Assembly (NCBI RefSeq): GCF_018129685.1
Contig: NZ_JAFCLG010000033.1
Location: 1-39,020, forward strand
Length of the DNA stretch: 39,020 bases
Origin: Bradyrhizobium manausense
GTDB lineage: Bacteria > Pseudomonadota > Alphaproteobacteria > Rhizobiales > Xanthobacteraceae
Direction of reading: 5' to 3'
Shown here: positions 10,606 to 18,439 of the stretch, one piece after another
Position numbering within the stretch: the first letter of the stretch is position 1
Layout: the number at the start of each line of letters is the position of its first letter
The notes under the pieces: generated by a model
The model's input: only the letters and a program-made list of their open reading frames with translations
What the model was told of the DNA's origin: nothing
The model's database searches: none
Made by a program: the position numbers and the translations under genes

Positions 10606-11952
10606 CTACGGCCGGTTCGGGTCGAACCGCTTCTCCAGCCCCTTCCAGCAATCCGCGTAGTCGTCCTGAAGCGTCGACGCGTTTGCGGCATGCGCTGTCA
10701 CGCGCTGGGGATAGCGGGTCTCGAACATGAAGGCCATGGTGCCCGTCAGCTTGACCGGCTTCAGCTCGCCATTGCTGGCGTGCTCGAAGGCATCGCGATC
10801 CGGGCCGTGCGGCAGCATGCAGTTGTGAAGCGACATGCCGCCCGGGACGAAGCCCTGCGGCTTGGCGTCGTAGACGCCGTAGATGAGACCCATGAACTCG
10901 CTCATGATGTTCATGTGGTACCAGGGCGGGCGGAAGGTGTTGTCGGCAACCATCCAGCGCTCGGGGAAGATGACAAAGTCGATATTCGCGGTACCAGCCG
11001 TTTCCGACGGCGAGGTCAGCACCGTGAAGATCGAGGGATCCGGATGATCGAAGCCGATCGCGCCGACGGGCGAAAAGGTGCGCAGATCGTATTTGTACGG
11101 CGCATAATTGCCATGCCAGGCGACCACGTCGATCGGCGAATGGGCCAGCTGCGTCTTGAACAGCGAGCCGCCCCATTTCACGAACAGCTCGGTCGGCGTG
11201 TCCTTGTCCTCGTAGTTTGCCACCGGCGTGAGGAAGTCGCGCGCGTTGGCGAGGCAGTTCGCGCCGATCGGCCCCCGCTCCGGTAACGTGAAGGCGCCGC
11301 CATAGTTCTCGCAGAGATATCCGCGCGCCGGACCATTCGGAATCTCGACGCGAAACTTGACGCCGCGCGGGATTACCACGATCTCGCCGGGCTCGGCATC
11401 GATGCGGCCGAACTCGGTCACGAGCCGCAGGTTTCCCTGCTGAAGCACGAACATCAGCTCGCCGTCGGCATTGTAGAAGTGCTGGTCCACCATCGATTTG
11501 GTGATGAGATAGACATGCGCGGCCATGCCGACCTGCGTATTCACGTCACCGGCCGTCGTCATCGTCTGCACGCCCTGGACGAAGGTGACTTCGTCTTTCG
11601 GCAGCGGCGTCGGGTCCCAGCGCAGCTGCGCGATCGGCAGATCGTATTCATGGCACGGCGCCGAACGCCACAGGCCGGCATCGACCTTCTCGAAGCGTCC
11701 GGAATGCTTCACGGAAGGGCGAATGCGGTAGAGCCAGGAGCGCTCATTGCTGCCGCGCGGTGCCGTGAAGGGCGAACCCGAAAGCTGCTCGGCGTAAAGC
11801 CCGTAGGCGCAGCGCTGCGGCGAATTGCGGCCGATCGGCAGCGCGCCCGGCAGCGCCTCGGTCTCGAAGCTGTTGCCGAAGCCGGACATGTAGCCCGGCG
11901 TCACCTGGGCCGAGCTTCGGATGATCTGATCAGGCGAGGTATTGATGTTCAT
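10606..11952 (-). CDS. hmgA: Homogentisate 1,2-dioxygenase
   Basis: 448 residues from the ATG at 11952, which has AGGAGGA just upstream; family length is about 440-450. It opens the homogentisate ring to maleylacetoacetate using Fe(II). The cupin C-terminal half carries the iron ligands in WYHMNIMSEFMG (His and Glu) and in GMSLHNCMLPHGPD (His). The N-terminus GYMSGFGNSFETEALPGALP is diagnostic. The start lies two bases after the stop of the metallo-beta-lactamase-fold gene, so they are co-transcribed and probably translationally coupled. Confidence 0.97.
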   Translation of the reverse strand: MNINTSPDQIIRSSAQVTPGYMSGFGNSFETEALPGALPIGRNSPQRCAYGLYAEQLSGSPFTAPRGSNERSWLYRIRPSVKHSGRFEKVDAGLWRSAPCHEYDLPIAQLRWDPTPLPKDEVTFVQGVQTMTTAGDVNTQVGMAAHVYLITKSMVDQHFYNADGELMFVLQQGNLRLVTEFGRIDAEPGEIVVIPRGVKFRVEIPNGPARGYLCENYGGAFTLPERGPIGANCLANARDFLTPVANYEDKDTPTELFVKWGGSLFKTQLAHSPIDVVAWHGNYAPYKYDLRTFSPVGAIGFDHPDPSIFTVLTSPSETAGTANIDFVIFPERWMVADNTFRPPWYHMNIMSEFMGLIYGVYDAKPQGFVPGGMSLHNCMLPHGPDRDAFEHASNGELKPVKLTGTMAFMFETRYPQRVTAHAANASTLQDDYADCWKGLEKRFDPNRP

Positions 11953-11954
11953 GA

Positions 11955-12911
11955 CTATCCTCCTCCTTGCAGGGCGGCCCACATCTCCTGGTCGCGCTTG
12001 TCGGTCCAGATCACGGGGTCGTCGATCCCCGACGCTTCGTCATAGGCGCGCGAGACGTTGAACGGCAGACAGTGCTCGTAGATGGCGAAGCTCGAAAATT
12101 TCGGGTCCATCACTTCGCGCGTCGCCGCCATCGATTCCTTCAAGCTGCGGCCCTTGGCCACCGACATTTCGGCGGCACCATAGAGCGAAGTGACGAAGTC
12201 GCGCGTCATCGCGATGGCCTCGCGCACCGTGGCCGTTCCCTTCAGCGCATCGCCGCGACCCGGCGCGATCGCCTTGGGATTGAAATTGCGGATCTCGTTC
12301 AGCGTCATCGGCCATTCCCGCAAATGCGCATCGCCGCAATAGCAGGCCGAGTGGTATTCGATGAGATCGCCGGAGAACATCACTTCCGCGTCGGGCACCC
12401 AGGCGACGATGTCGCCGGAGGTGTGGCCGGCACCGAGCTGCATCAGCCGCACCTCGCGCTTGCCGAGATAGATCGACATCTCGCCTTCGAAGGTCAGCGT
12501 CGGCCAGGTCAGCCCGGGAATGCTTTGCGCATCCTGGAACAGGCGCGGAAAGCGGCCGTATTCGGAATCCCAATCCTGCTTGCCGCGCTCCTCGATGAGA
12601 CGATAAGTCTCCTGCGACGCCACGATGCCTTGCGCCTTGTAGGCGGACGCACCGAGCACGCGCACCGCGTGATAGTGCGACAGCACCACATATTTGATCG
12701 GCTTGTCGGTGACGGCGCGGACGCGCTCGATCACCTTGTTCGCCATTGCAGGCGTTGCCTGAGCGTCGAACACCAGGCAACCGTCATCGCCGACGATCAC
12801 GGCCGTGTTCGGATCGCCCTCGGCTGTGAAGGCGTAAAGATCGGTGCCGATCTCCGAGAAAGTGATTTTCTTCTCGGAAAGATCGCCGGTGGATGCGAAG
12901 TTCTTCGCCAT
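11955..12911 (-). CDS. Metallo-beta-lactamase-fold protein with an altered metal motif
   Basis: 318 residues. The fold is shown by KYVVLSHYHAVRVLGA, GAGHTSGDIVAWVPD, and a GDLIEYHS Asp block. The canonical HxHxDH motif is HYHAVR here (His79, His81, Val83, Arg84). The Asp and third His that build the second zinc site are therefore missing, while the later His and Asp ligands remain. This suggests a one-metal enzyme or a redox/binding role. Related proteins are often found beside oxidoreductase genes. It sits between DUF2783 and hmgA in the homogentisate operon, with 20-base and two-base gaps, so a role in that pathway is likely but unproven. Confidence 0.85.
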   Translation of the reverse strand: MAKNFASTGDLSEKKITFSEIGTDLYAFTAEGDPNTAVIVGDDGCLVFDAQATPAMANKVIERVRAVTDKPIKYVVLSHYHAVRVLGASAYKAQGIVASQETYRLIEERGKQDWDSEYGRFPRLFQDAQSIPGLTWPTLTFEGEMSIYLGKREVRLMQLGAGHTSGDIVAWVPDAEVMFSGDLIEYHSACYCGDAHLREWPMTLNEIRNFNPKAIAPGRGDALKGTATVREAIAMTRDFVTSLYGAAEMSVAKGRSLKESMAATREVMDPKFSSFAIYEHCLPFNVSRAYDEASGIDDPVIWTDKRDQEMWAALQGGG

Positions 12912-12931
12912 CAGTTCGTCCTTGGCTCGAG

Positions 12932-13159
12932 TTATTGTTGTTGCTGTTGTTGCTGCTGCTGGCTGTCGACCATGCGGCGTTTCGCCAGCGCGAGCGCATC
13001 CCTCAGCACGTCGATGTCGCCGATATGGTTGGCGAGGATCAGAACCAGCGCCGCGTCGAAATCCGCGCTCTGCTCCTCGGTGAGGCCGCGATGCGCCTCG
13101 ACGATGGCGCGAAAGGCGTCGTCGGGACGCGCAAAATTAGAGCTCGTGGACAGCGGCAT
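12932..13159 (-). CDS. DUF2783 small protein with a poly-glutamine tail
   Basis: About 75 residues from the ATG at 13159 (an upstream in-frame start at 13171 would add four). The body fits DUF2783: a helical protein with RPDDAFRAIVEAHRGLTEEQ and LILANHIGDIDVLRDAL. It ends in nine consecutive Gln just before the stop, encoded by mixed CAG/CAA codons. The gene is packed between the FAD monooxygenase (eight-base gap) and the metallo-beta-lactamase-fold gene (20 bases). Position and size suggest a small partner of the monooxygenase; that is inference. Confidence 0.82.
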   Translation of the reverse strand: MPLSTSSNFARPDDAFRAIVEAHRGLTEEQSADFDAALVLILANHIGDIDVLRDALALAKRRMVDSQQQQQQQQQ

Positions 13160-13167
13160 CACAAACC

Positions 13168-14799
13168 TCAATTCAGTCCTGCGGCTCGCGACAGCGCGGC
13201 TGCGATCGCCTCACGCGTCGGATGACGGAAGCGCGCCGCGACATAGCCATCGGGCCTGAGCAGATAGGCCGTACCCGGCTCGGCGTCATAGCGCTTCGCG
13301 ACCAGGCCCTGGGGATCGGCAAGCCCGCCCTCGCCGCCGATGCGGATGTCCTTCACGCCATCGGGCGCATCGATCGCGGCGCCATTGCAGAACGACAACA
13401 GGGTAAAGCCGGTTCCACCCTTGCGGAACGCATCGGTCAAATAGGCCTGCTGACCAATGGGCGCATCGAGCATGGAGCAGCCGGGCGACGGTCCGCTCCG
13501 CCACGCATCCGCATCGCGCGATGACAGTGGCGAGTCATAGCTGCATGGCACCGAGAGCCGGCCGCCATTGACCATGCGCTTGCCGAACTCGGTTTCCTTG
13601 GCCAGTGACAGCACCGCCTGGCGCAGCCGTGCTTCCTGATGCGAATTCGGCGCCATGAAATCGGTCGAGCGGGTGGATTCGCGGATGTTCTCGTCGGCGG
13701 CGAGGCTCCGCTCGACATGATAGGTCTCCAGCAGGCTCGCGGGCGAAGTGCCGCGCAGCACGCGGTCGAGCTTCCAGGACAGATTCTCGGCGTCTTCGAG
13801 GCCCGAGTTCGCGCCGCGCGCGCCGAAAGGCGAGACCTGGTGCGCGGAATCGCCGGCGAAAATGACGCGGCCATGGATGAAGCGATCCATCCGCCGGCAC
13901 TGGAATTTGTAGAGCGAGATCCACTCGAACTCGAACTTGTCGTGGCCGAGCATGCGCGCGATCCGCGGCCGCACATTCTCGGGCTTCTTCTCGAGAACCG
14001 GATCGGCATAGCGATTGAGCTGGAGATCGATGCGCCAGACGTCGTCGGGCTGCTTATGCAGGAGCGCTGAACGCCCGGCATGAAATGGCGGATCGAACCA
14101 GAACCAACGCTCCGTCGGGAATTCCGCGGCCATCTTGACGTCGGCGATCAGGAACTGGTCCTCGAACACCTGCCCTGCAAACTCGGCACCGACCATCTGC
14201 CGCAGCGAGGAGCGGGCGCCGTCGCAGGCGACGACATATTGCGCGTGCAGGCGGTAGGCGCCATCGGGTGTTTCGATCGTCAGCACCGCGGAGTCGTTGC
14301 GCTGCTCGACCGCGGTCACCTTGTTGCGCCAGCGCAGGTCGATCGCAGGCAGATCCTGGATGCGATCGACCAGATAAGCCTCGGCGTAATATTGCTGGAG
14401 GTTGATGAAAGCCGGCCGCTTGTGGCCGTCCTCCGGCAGCAGGTTGAATTGATAGAGCTGGGACTCGCCGTGAAAGATACGGCCGACGCTCCACACCACG
14501 CCCTTGTTGACCATGCGATCGGCGACGCCGAGCCGGTCCCAATATTCCAGCGAGCGCTTGGAGAAGCAGATCGCGCGCGAACCTTCGCCGATGCGGTCGG
14601 CATCATCCAGAAGGACGACACGCTGTCCACGCTGGGCAAGATCGATCGCCAGCGACAGCCCGACGGGGCCTGCCCCGACGACCACGACCGGGTGTTCGGC
14701 CGGACTTTGCCCGGGACGATCCTGGTCCGGATGGCGGCGATAGCCGAACTGGGTCTTCGCTTGAGGGGTATTGGCCTGATGCGTATTGGCCGGCGCCAT
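13168..14799 (-). CDS. FAD-dependent aromatic monooxygenase (PheA/TfdB/MhpA type)
   Basis: 543 residues. The N-terminal FAD Rossmann motif is VVVVGAGPVGLSLAIDLAQRG, followed by the CDGARSSLRQ motif of single-component flavin hydroxylases. The second FAD motif is GRVIFAGDSAHQVSPFGARG, with NSGLEDAENLSWKL after it. The thioredoxin-like C-terminal region of this family follows. It should hydroxylate a phenolic substrate with NAD(P)H and O2. The gene heads an operon with hmgA and fahA, so a product that is homogentisate (for example from 3-hydroxyphenylacetate) would fit; this is inference. The ATG at 14799 has GAGGT six bases upstream. It is divergent from a MarR gene. Confidence 0.92.
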   Translation of the reverse strand: MAPANTHQANTPQAKTQFGYRRHPDQDRPGQSPAEHPVVVVGAGPVGLSLAIDLAQRGQRVVLLDDADRIGEGSRAICFSKRSLEYWDRLGVADRMVNKGVVWSVGRIFHGESQLYQFNLLPEDGHKRPAFINLQQYYAEAYLVDRIQDLPAIDLRWRNKVTAVEQRNDSAVLTIETPDGAYRLHAQYVVACDGARSSLRQMVGAEFAGQVFEDQFLIADVKMAAEFPTERWFWFDPPFHAGRSALLHKQPDDVWRIDLQLNRYADPVLEKKPENVRPRIARMLGHDKFEFEWISLYKFQCRRMDRFIHGRVIFAGDSAHQVSPFGARGANSGLEDAENLSWKLDRVLRGTSPASLLETYHVERSLAADENIRESTRSTDFMAPNSHQEARLRQAVLSLAKETEFGKRMVNGGRLSVPCSYDSPLSSRDADAWRSGPSPGCSMLDAPIGQQAYLTDAFRKGGTGFTLLSFCNGAAIDAPDGVKDIRIGGEGGLADPQGLVAKRYDAEPGTAYLLRPDGYVAARFRHPTREAIAAALSRAAGLN

Positions 14800-14841
14800 A
14801 CACTAACCTCGGCTCTGGTCAGAAGAGGACCGATCTGCTAG

Positions 14842-14861
14842 ATAGTCTCACGTGCAACTAT
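14842..14861. promoter_or_regulatory. 20-bp imperfect palindrome, candidate MarR operator
   Basis: ATAGT-nn-CACGTG-nn-ACTAT is symmetric at 16 of 20 positions. It lies in the 111-base divergent gap between the monooxygenase and the MarR gene. MarR-family dimers usually bind such 16-20 base palindromes in exactly this arrangement. Confidence 0.65.
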
Positions 14862-14910
14862 TATTGGACCGGAGCCGGCCGGCCGTCAACTGGAATTCGG
14901 AGCGCTCTTC

Positions 14911-15453
14911 TTGGCGAGGACATCCAGCAACATTGCGCTGCAGACGAAAGAAGCAGACGAGGCTTCACCGCGGCCCAAATCGCGGCTCGATCTGTTCAAG
15001 TTCGTTCCGTTCCGCCTCAACCGGATTGCAGCGGAGGTCAGTTCCGCGCTGGCGGTCGAGTATGAGGAGCGGCATGGCCTCGACATTCCGGCCTGGCGGG
15101 TGATTGCCACACTCGGCTTCCGCGTTGATGCCTGCAGCGCGCAGTTCATCTCGCAATGCACGCGCACGCACAAATCCACCATCAGCCGCGCGGTGACCAC
15201 GCTGCTGCATGACGGCCTGATCGAGCGGGTCGAGAACGAAGCCGATCGCCGCGAATTCCGCCTGCAACTCACGAAGAAGGGCCGCGCGCTCTACGAAGAG
15301 CTGTTCCCGCAACTGTTGCGGCGAGAAGACGAGATTTTGGCGTGCCTCTCCGCGCATGAGCGTAAGCAGCTCTCCGCCCTGCTCGGCAAGATCGAGGAGA
15401 GCCTCGACCTGATCCAGACCAGCGAAGAGGCCGACGCCAAGCAGGCGTATTAG
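14911..15453 (+). CDS. MarR-family transcriptional regulator
   Basis: 180 residues from a TTG start with GGAG eight bases upstream; no better in-frame start was found. The winged HTH includes VIATLGFRVDACSAQFISQC, THKSTISRAVTTLLHDGLI and the wing ERVENEADRREFRLQLTKKG, all typical of MarR. It is divergent from the homogentisate operon and is the likely local repressor, releasing on an aromatic acid ligand. The N-terminal 30 residues are polar and not conserved in kind. It converges with a lactonase-like gene, with a palindromic repeat between them. Confidence 0.92.
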   Translation: MARTSSNIALQTKEADEASPRPKSRLDLFKFVPFRLNRIAAEVSSALAVEYEERHGLDIPAWRVIATLGFRVDACSAQFISQCTRTHKSTISRAVTTLLHDGLIERVENEADRREFRLQLTKKGRALYEELFPQLLRREDEILACLSAHERKQLSALLGKIEESLDLIQTSEEADAKQAY

Positions 15454-15461
15454 TTACCGCT

Positions 15462-15564
15462 GTCATTCCGGGGCGCGCGTAGAGCGAACCCGGTATCCCT
15501 TCATCCACGAAACCAGAGTCGCGATGGATTCCGGGTCTGCGCCTTCGGCGCATCCCGGAATGAC
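15462..15564. repeat. Intergenic palindromic repeat, copy 2 (about 103 bp)
   Basis: Same family as 4662-4760: it starts GTCATTCCGGGGCG, ends CATCCCGGAATGAC, and has an internal GATTCCGGGTCTGCGCC block. Middle parts of the two copies differ. It fills the gap between the convergent MarR and lactonase-like genes, where it may terminate transcription from both sides. Confidence 0.8.
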
Positions 15565-15574
15565 GGCCGCATCA

Positions 15575-16381
15575 TCACTTCGCAAACGACCGCGTCGGCG
15601 GCAAATGCAGCGCCCAGGCGTCGACCTTGTCGCTGGCGCGCGGATAGATTTCCGTCACGATCGGATCATGACCGGGAATGTAGCGATCGGGATGGCCGGC
15701 CAGACGTTCGATCGTCTCCCAGCCGGCGGCCATGTCGCCGACATTGTAGACGATCGGGAACGGGCTGCGTCGCTGCAGATTGGCGTAGTAATGCGCAGCG
15801 TCCGACGCCAGCACCACCGGCCCGCGCGCGGTCTCGACCTTGACCACCTGCAAGCCGTCGGAATGGCCGCCGACGCGATGCACGGTCACACCGGGCGCGA
15901 CCTCGCCGTCGCCGGAATAGAAGCTGACACGCTCACCATAGACATGGCGCACCATCTGCGTGACGTGCTCGACCGAGAACGGATGGCGCAGCAGTCCGTT
16001 GCACATGCAGCGGCCGGTCGCGTAGGCCATCTCGCGCTCCTGGAGATGGAAGCGCGCGTTCGGAAAGCGATCGAGATTGCCGGCGTGATCGTAGTGCAAA
16101 TGCGTCACGATAATGTCGCGGATGGCTGACGCCGCGACGCCAAAGCGCTCCAGCGCATCGACCGGATTGAGCGTCAGCTTGCGCGCCCGTGCGCTCGCCT
16201 CCTCGGCATTGAAGCCGGTATCGACCAGAATGTCGCGGCCGTGCCCCCGGATCAGCCAAACGAAGTAGTCCAGATCCTGCGCTGCGCCGTCATGCGGATC
16301 GGGTGCCAAGAAATTCATGTTGGGGGTGCGCGGTGACATCGTCGCATAGCGCAAGGCATAGATTTCGTAGGCGTTTCCCAT
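15575..16381 (-). CDS. Metallo-beta-lactamase-fold hydrolase, N-acyl-homoserine-lactonase-like
   Basis: 268 residues from the ATG at 16381, chosen for AGGA seven bases upstream; another ATG at 16390 is in frame. The dinuclear zinc motif is intact: THLHYDHAGN (HxHxDH), then VGGHSDGLQ and LASDAAHYY, and a final His in IPGHDP. The early block ILVDTGF is typical of AHL lactonases and related hydrolases. It could open a lactone in quorum signals or in aromatic catabolism. Substrate not decided by sequence. It points towards the MarR gene and its start faces a gene-free stretch. Confidence 0.87.
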   Translation of the reverse strand: MGNAYEIYALRYATMSPRTPNMNFLAPDPHDGAAQDLDYFVWLIRGHGRDILVDTGFNAEEASARARKLTLNPVDALERFGVAASAIRDIIVTHLHYDHAGNLDRFPNARFHLQEREMAYATGRCMCNGLLRHPFSVEHVTQMVRHVYGERVSFYSGDGEVAPGVTVHRVGGHSDGLQVVKVETARGPVVLASDAAHYYANLQRRSPFPIVYNVGDMAAGWETIERLAGHPDRYIPGHDPIVTEIYPRASDKVDAWALHLPPTRSFAK

Positions 16382-16660
16382 GACATTCATCCTGGCTTCG
16401 ATCCCGGCTTTTGCTTTTCTGAATGGACCCTGGCGCACCAAGCCATCGCCCGCCAAAAAGGTCAAACGTCGCGGGGTTGCGGCGAACCCAGGCTCTCAAT
16501 GTGAGACCAATCACATTTTCGTCGCGAGTGCCGGCCTAACATGGCTGTCCGAACCCTGATCGAGACGCGTCGAGCGAGACCGTGACCGCCGAACTATTCC
16601 CCCCACAACCGGCCTTCGTGTCGCGGTCAATTGTCGCGATAATGCCGAATCTCCAAGCGG

Positions 16661-16689
16661 TTGACGCCCTCATTCGCCGGTTTGATAAT
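16661..16689 (+). promoter_or_regulatory. Sigma-70-type promoter for the caspase-fold gene
   Basis: TTGACG at 16661-16666, a 17-base spacer, and GATAAT at 16684-16689: near-consensus -35 and -10 boxes at ideal spacing. Transcription would start near 16696, giving a leader of about 64 bases. Confidence 0.7.
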
Positions 16690-16716
16690 GCCCATTGCGT
16701 AAGTTAAGGTCGCCGC

Positions 16717-16741
16717 GGCGCAAGCTGGACGGCGCCTTTTT
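16717..16741 (+). terminator. Terminator-like hairpin in the leader of the caspase-fold gene
   Basis: GGCGC (16717-16721) pairs with GCGCC (16732-16736) around a 10-base loop and is followed by five T residues. It lies between the predicted transcription start and the gene start at 16760. The stem is short, so it may be an attenuator or chance. Confidence 0.35.
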
Positions 16742-16759
16742 GGCTGGACCGCGCTGATT

Positions 16760-18298
16760 ATGAAGATTCGCTTCCTTTTTCTTCTGCCTTTGCTTGTGAC
16801 GCTTGTTCCGACCGCCCCGTCGCTCGCGGCCGGCGACCGCTTCGCGCTGGTCATCGGCAACGCAAAATATCCTGATGCCGACAGCCCGCTGAAGGAGCCG
16901 ATCAACGACGCCCGCGACGTCGCCGATGAGCTCAAGCGCGACGGCTTTACGGTCGAGGTTGGCGAAAACCTGACCGGCGACGGCATGCGGCGTGCCTTCG
17001 ACAAGCTCTACGGCAAGATCAAGCCCGGCTCCGTGGCGCTGGTATTCTACAGCGGATTCGGCATCCAGTCGGCGCGCCAGAGCTACATGATCCCGATCGA
17101 TGCGCAGATCTGGACCGAGTCCGACGTCCGACGCGACGGTTTCAGCATCGAGGCCATCCTGGGCGAGCTCAACACCCGCGGTGCCGGCGTCAAGATCGCG
17201 CTGATCGATGCCTCCAGGCGCAACCCGTTCGAACGCCGGTTCCGCAGTTTCTCGGCCGGCCTGACGCCTGTTATCGCGCCGAACGGCACGCTGGTGATGT
17301 ATTCGGCGGCCCTGGCGTCGGTGGTTTCGGATGCGGGCGGCGACCACAGCCTGTTCGTGCAGGAATTGCTCAAGGAAATCCGCGTCCCCGACCTCATGGC
17401 GGAGGAAACGCTGAACCGCACCAAGATGGGCGTCACCCGCGCCTCGCGCGGTGAGCAGGTGCCGTGGATCTCCTCCTCGCTCGCCGAAGATTTCTCGTTC
17501 ATCCCGGGCGCGGGCGGGTCACGGCCGTCGATGACGACAGCGCCGCAGCAGCCCCCCGCGCCGCCTGTCGCCAACAACCCACCCCCAGCACCGCCATCAC
17601 CGCCCGTAGCTGCCAATAATCCGCCGGCGCCGCCCGTACCGCCGTCACCGCCGCCGTCGCCAAAGCCGCAGGTGGACGCCGCGTTGCCTCCGCTGGCACC
17701 ACCGGTCAAACCGCTTGATACCGTTCCAGTGCCGCCGGTGAAGCCGGCCGACACCGCTCCGGCGCCGAACGCCGATGGCGGCCCGAGTGCCGCGACGCTG
17801 GCTGAAGATCCGACCATCAAGAGCCTGACGGCCAAGATCGCCGCCAACCCTGATGACGTGAATGCGCTGTACCGGCGTGGCCAGGTCTATGCCAGCAAGG
17901 GGGCCTACAACCTCGCCATCAAGGATTTCGACGACACGCTCCGGATCAATGCGAAGGACGTCGAGGCCCTCAACAATCGCTGCTGGACCCGCACCGTGGT
18001 CGGCGACCTCCAGGGCGCGCTGAAGGATTGCAACGAGGCGCTGCGGCTGCGGCCGAATTTCGTCGATGCGCTGGATAGCCGCGGGCTGGTGAACCTCAAA
18101 TCGGGAGCCGTGAAGAACGCCATCGCCGATTTTGACGCGGCGCTGAGGATCAACCCGCGCCTGACCTCGTCCCTCTACGGCCGCGGCGTGGCCAAGCAGC
18201 GCAACGGCTCGGCCCAGGAAGGCTCGCTCGACATCGCCAATGCCAAGGCGATGGATCCGAACATCGTCCAGGAATTCGCAAGTTACGGAGTGCGTTGA
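16760..18298 (+). CDS. Caspase-fold protein with lost catalytic dyad, Pro-rich linker and TPRs
   Basis: 512 residues. A signal peptide spans about residues 1-24 (MKIRFLFLLP..., cleavage after SLAA). The caspase (peptidase C14) fold spans about 25-240: RFALVIGNAKY opens it. Where family members have YSGHG the sequence is FYSGFG (Phe100 in place of His). Where they have DACR it is IDASR (Ser152 in place of Cys). Both catalytic residues are gone. A long Pro/Ala-rich linker (about 255-350) leads to three or so TPR repeats (about 365-500). It is therefore probably a secreted scaffold or binding protein, not a protease. An OmpA-like gene follows in the same direction. Confidence 0.9.
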   Translation: MKIRFLFLLPLLVTLVPTAPSLAAGDRFALVIGNAKYPDADSPLKEPINDARDVADELKRDGFTVEVGENLTGDGMRRAFDKLYGKIKPGSVALVFYSGFGIQSARQSYMIPIDAQIWTESDVRRDGFSIEAILGELNTRGAGVKIALIDASRRNPFERRFRSFSAGLTPVIAPNGTLVMYSAALASVVSDAGGDHSLFVQELLKEIRVPDLMAEETLNRTKMGVTRASRGEQVPWISSSLAEDFSFIPGAGGSRPSMTTAPQQPPAPPVANNPPPAPPSPPVAANNPPAPPVPPSPPPSPKPQVDAALPPLAPPVKPLDTVPVPPVKPADTAPAPNADGGPSAATLAEDPTIKSLTAKIAANPDDVNALYRRGQVYASKGAYNLAIKDFDDTLRINAKDVEALNNRCWTRTVVGDLQGALKDCNEALRLRPNFVDALDSRGLVNLKSGAVKNAIADFDAALRINPRLTSSLYGRGVAKQRNGSAQEGSLDIANAKAMDPNIVQEFASYGVR

Positions 18299-18439
18299 TA
18301 TTTTTTTGATTTGAGGCAGGTGGCGGCTCGAACCCCTGACGGCCCGGCCAAGACTAACTGGACGGATGCCAGAGGCCTTGCCGTGGGGCCTGTGACCGGG
18401 ATTTTGGAACCGCGCGGGCACGCGCAGGAGGGACTGACA

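Larger units (their letters stand above)
16382..16759. other. 378-base gene-free region before the caspase-fold gene
   Basis: No gene seen. It must hold the promoter of the reverse-strand hydrolase (near 16382-16500) and the promoter and leader of the forward caspase-fold gene. The two clearest signals are listed separately (16661-16689 and 16717-16741). Confidence 0.6.
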
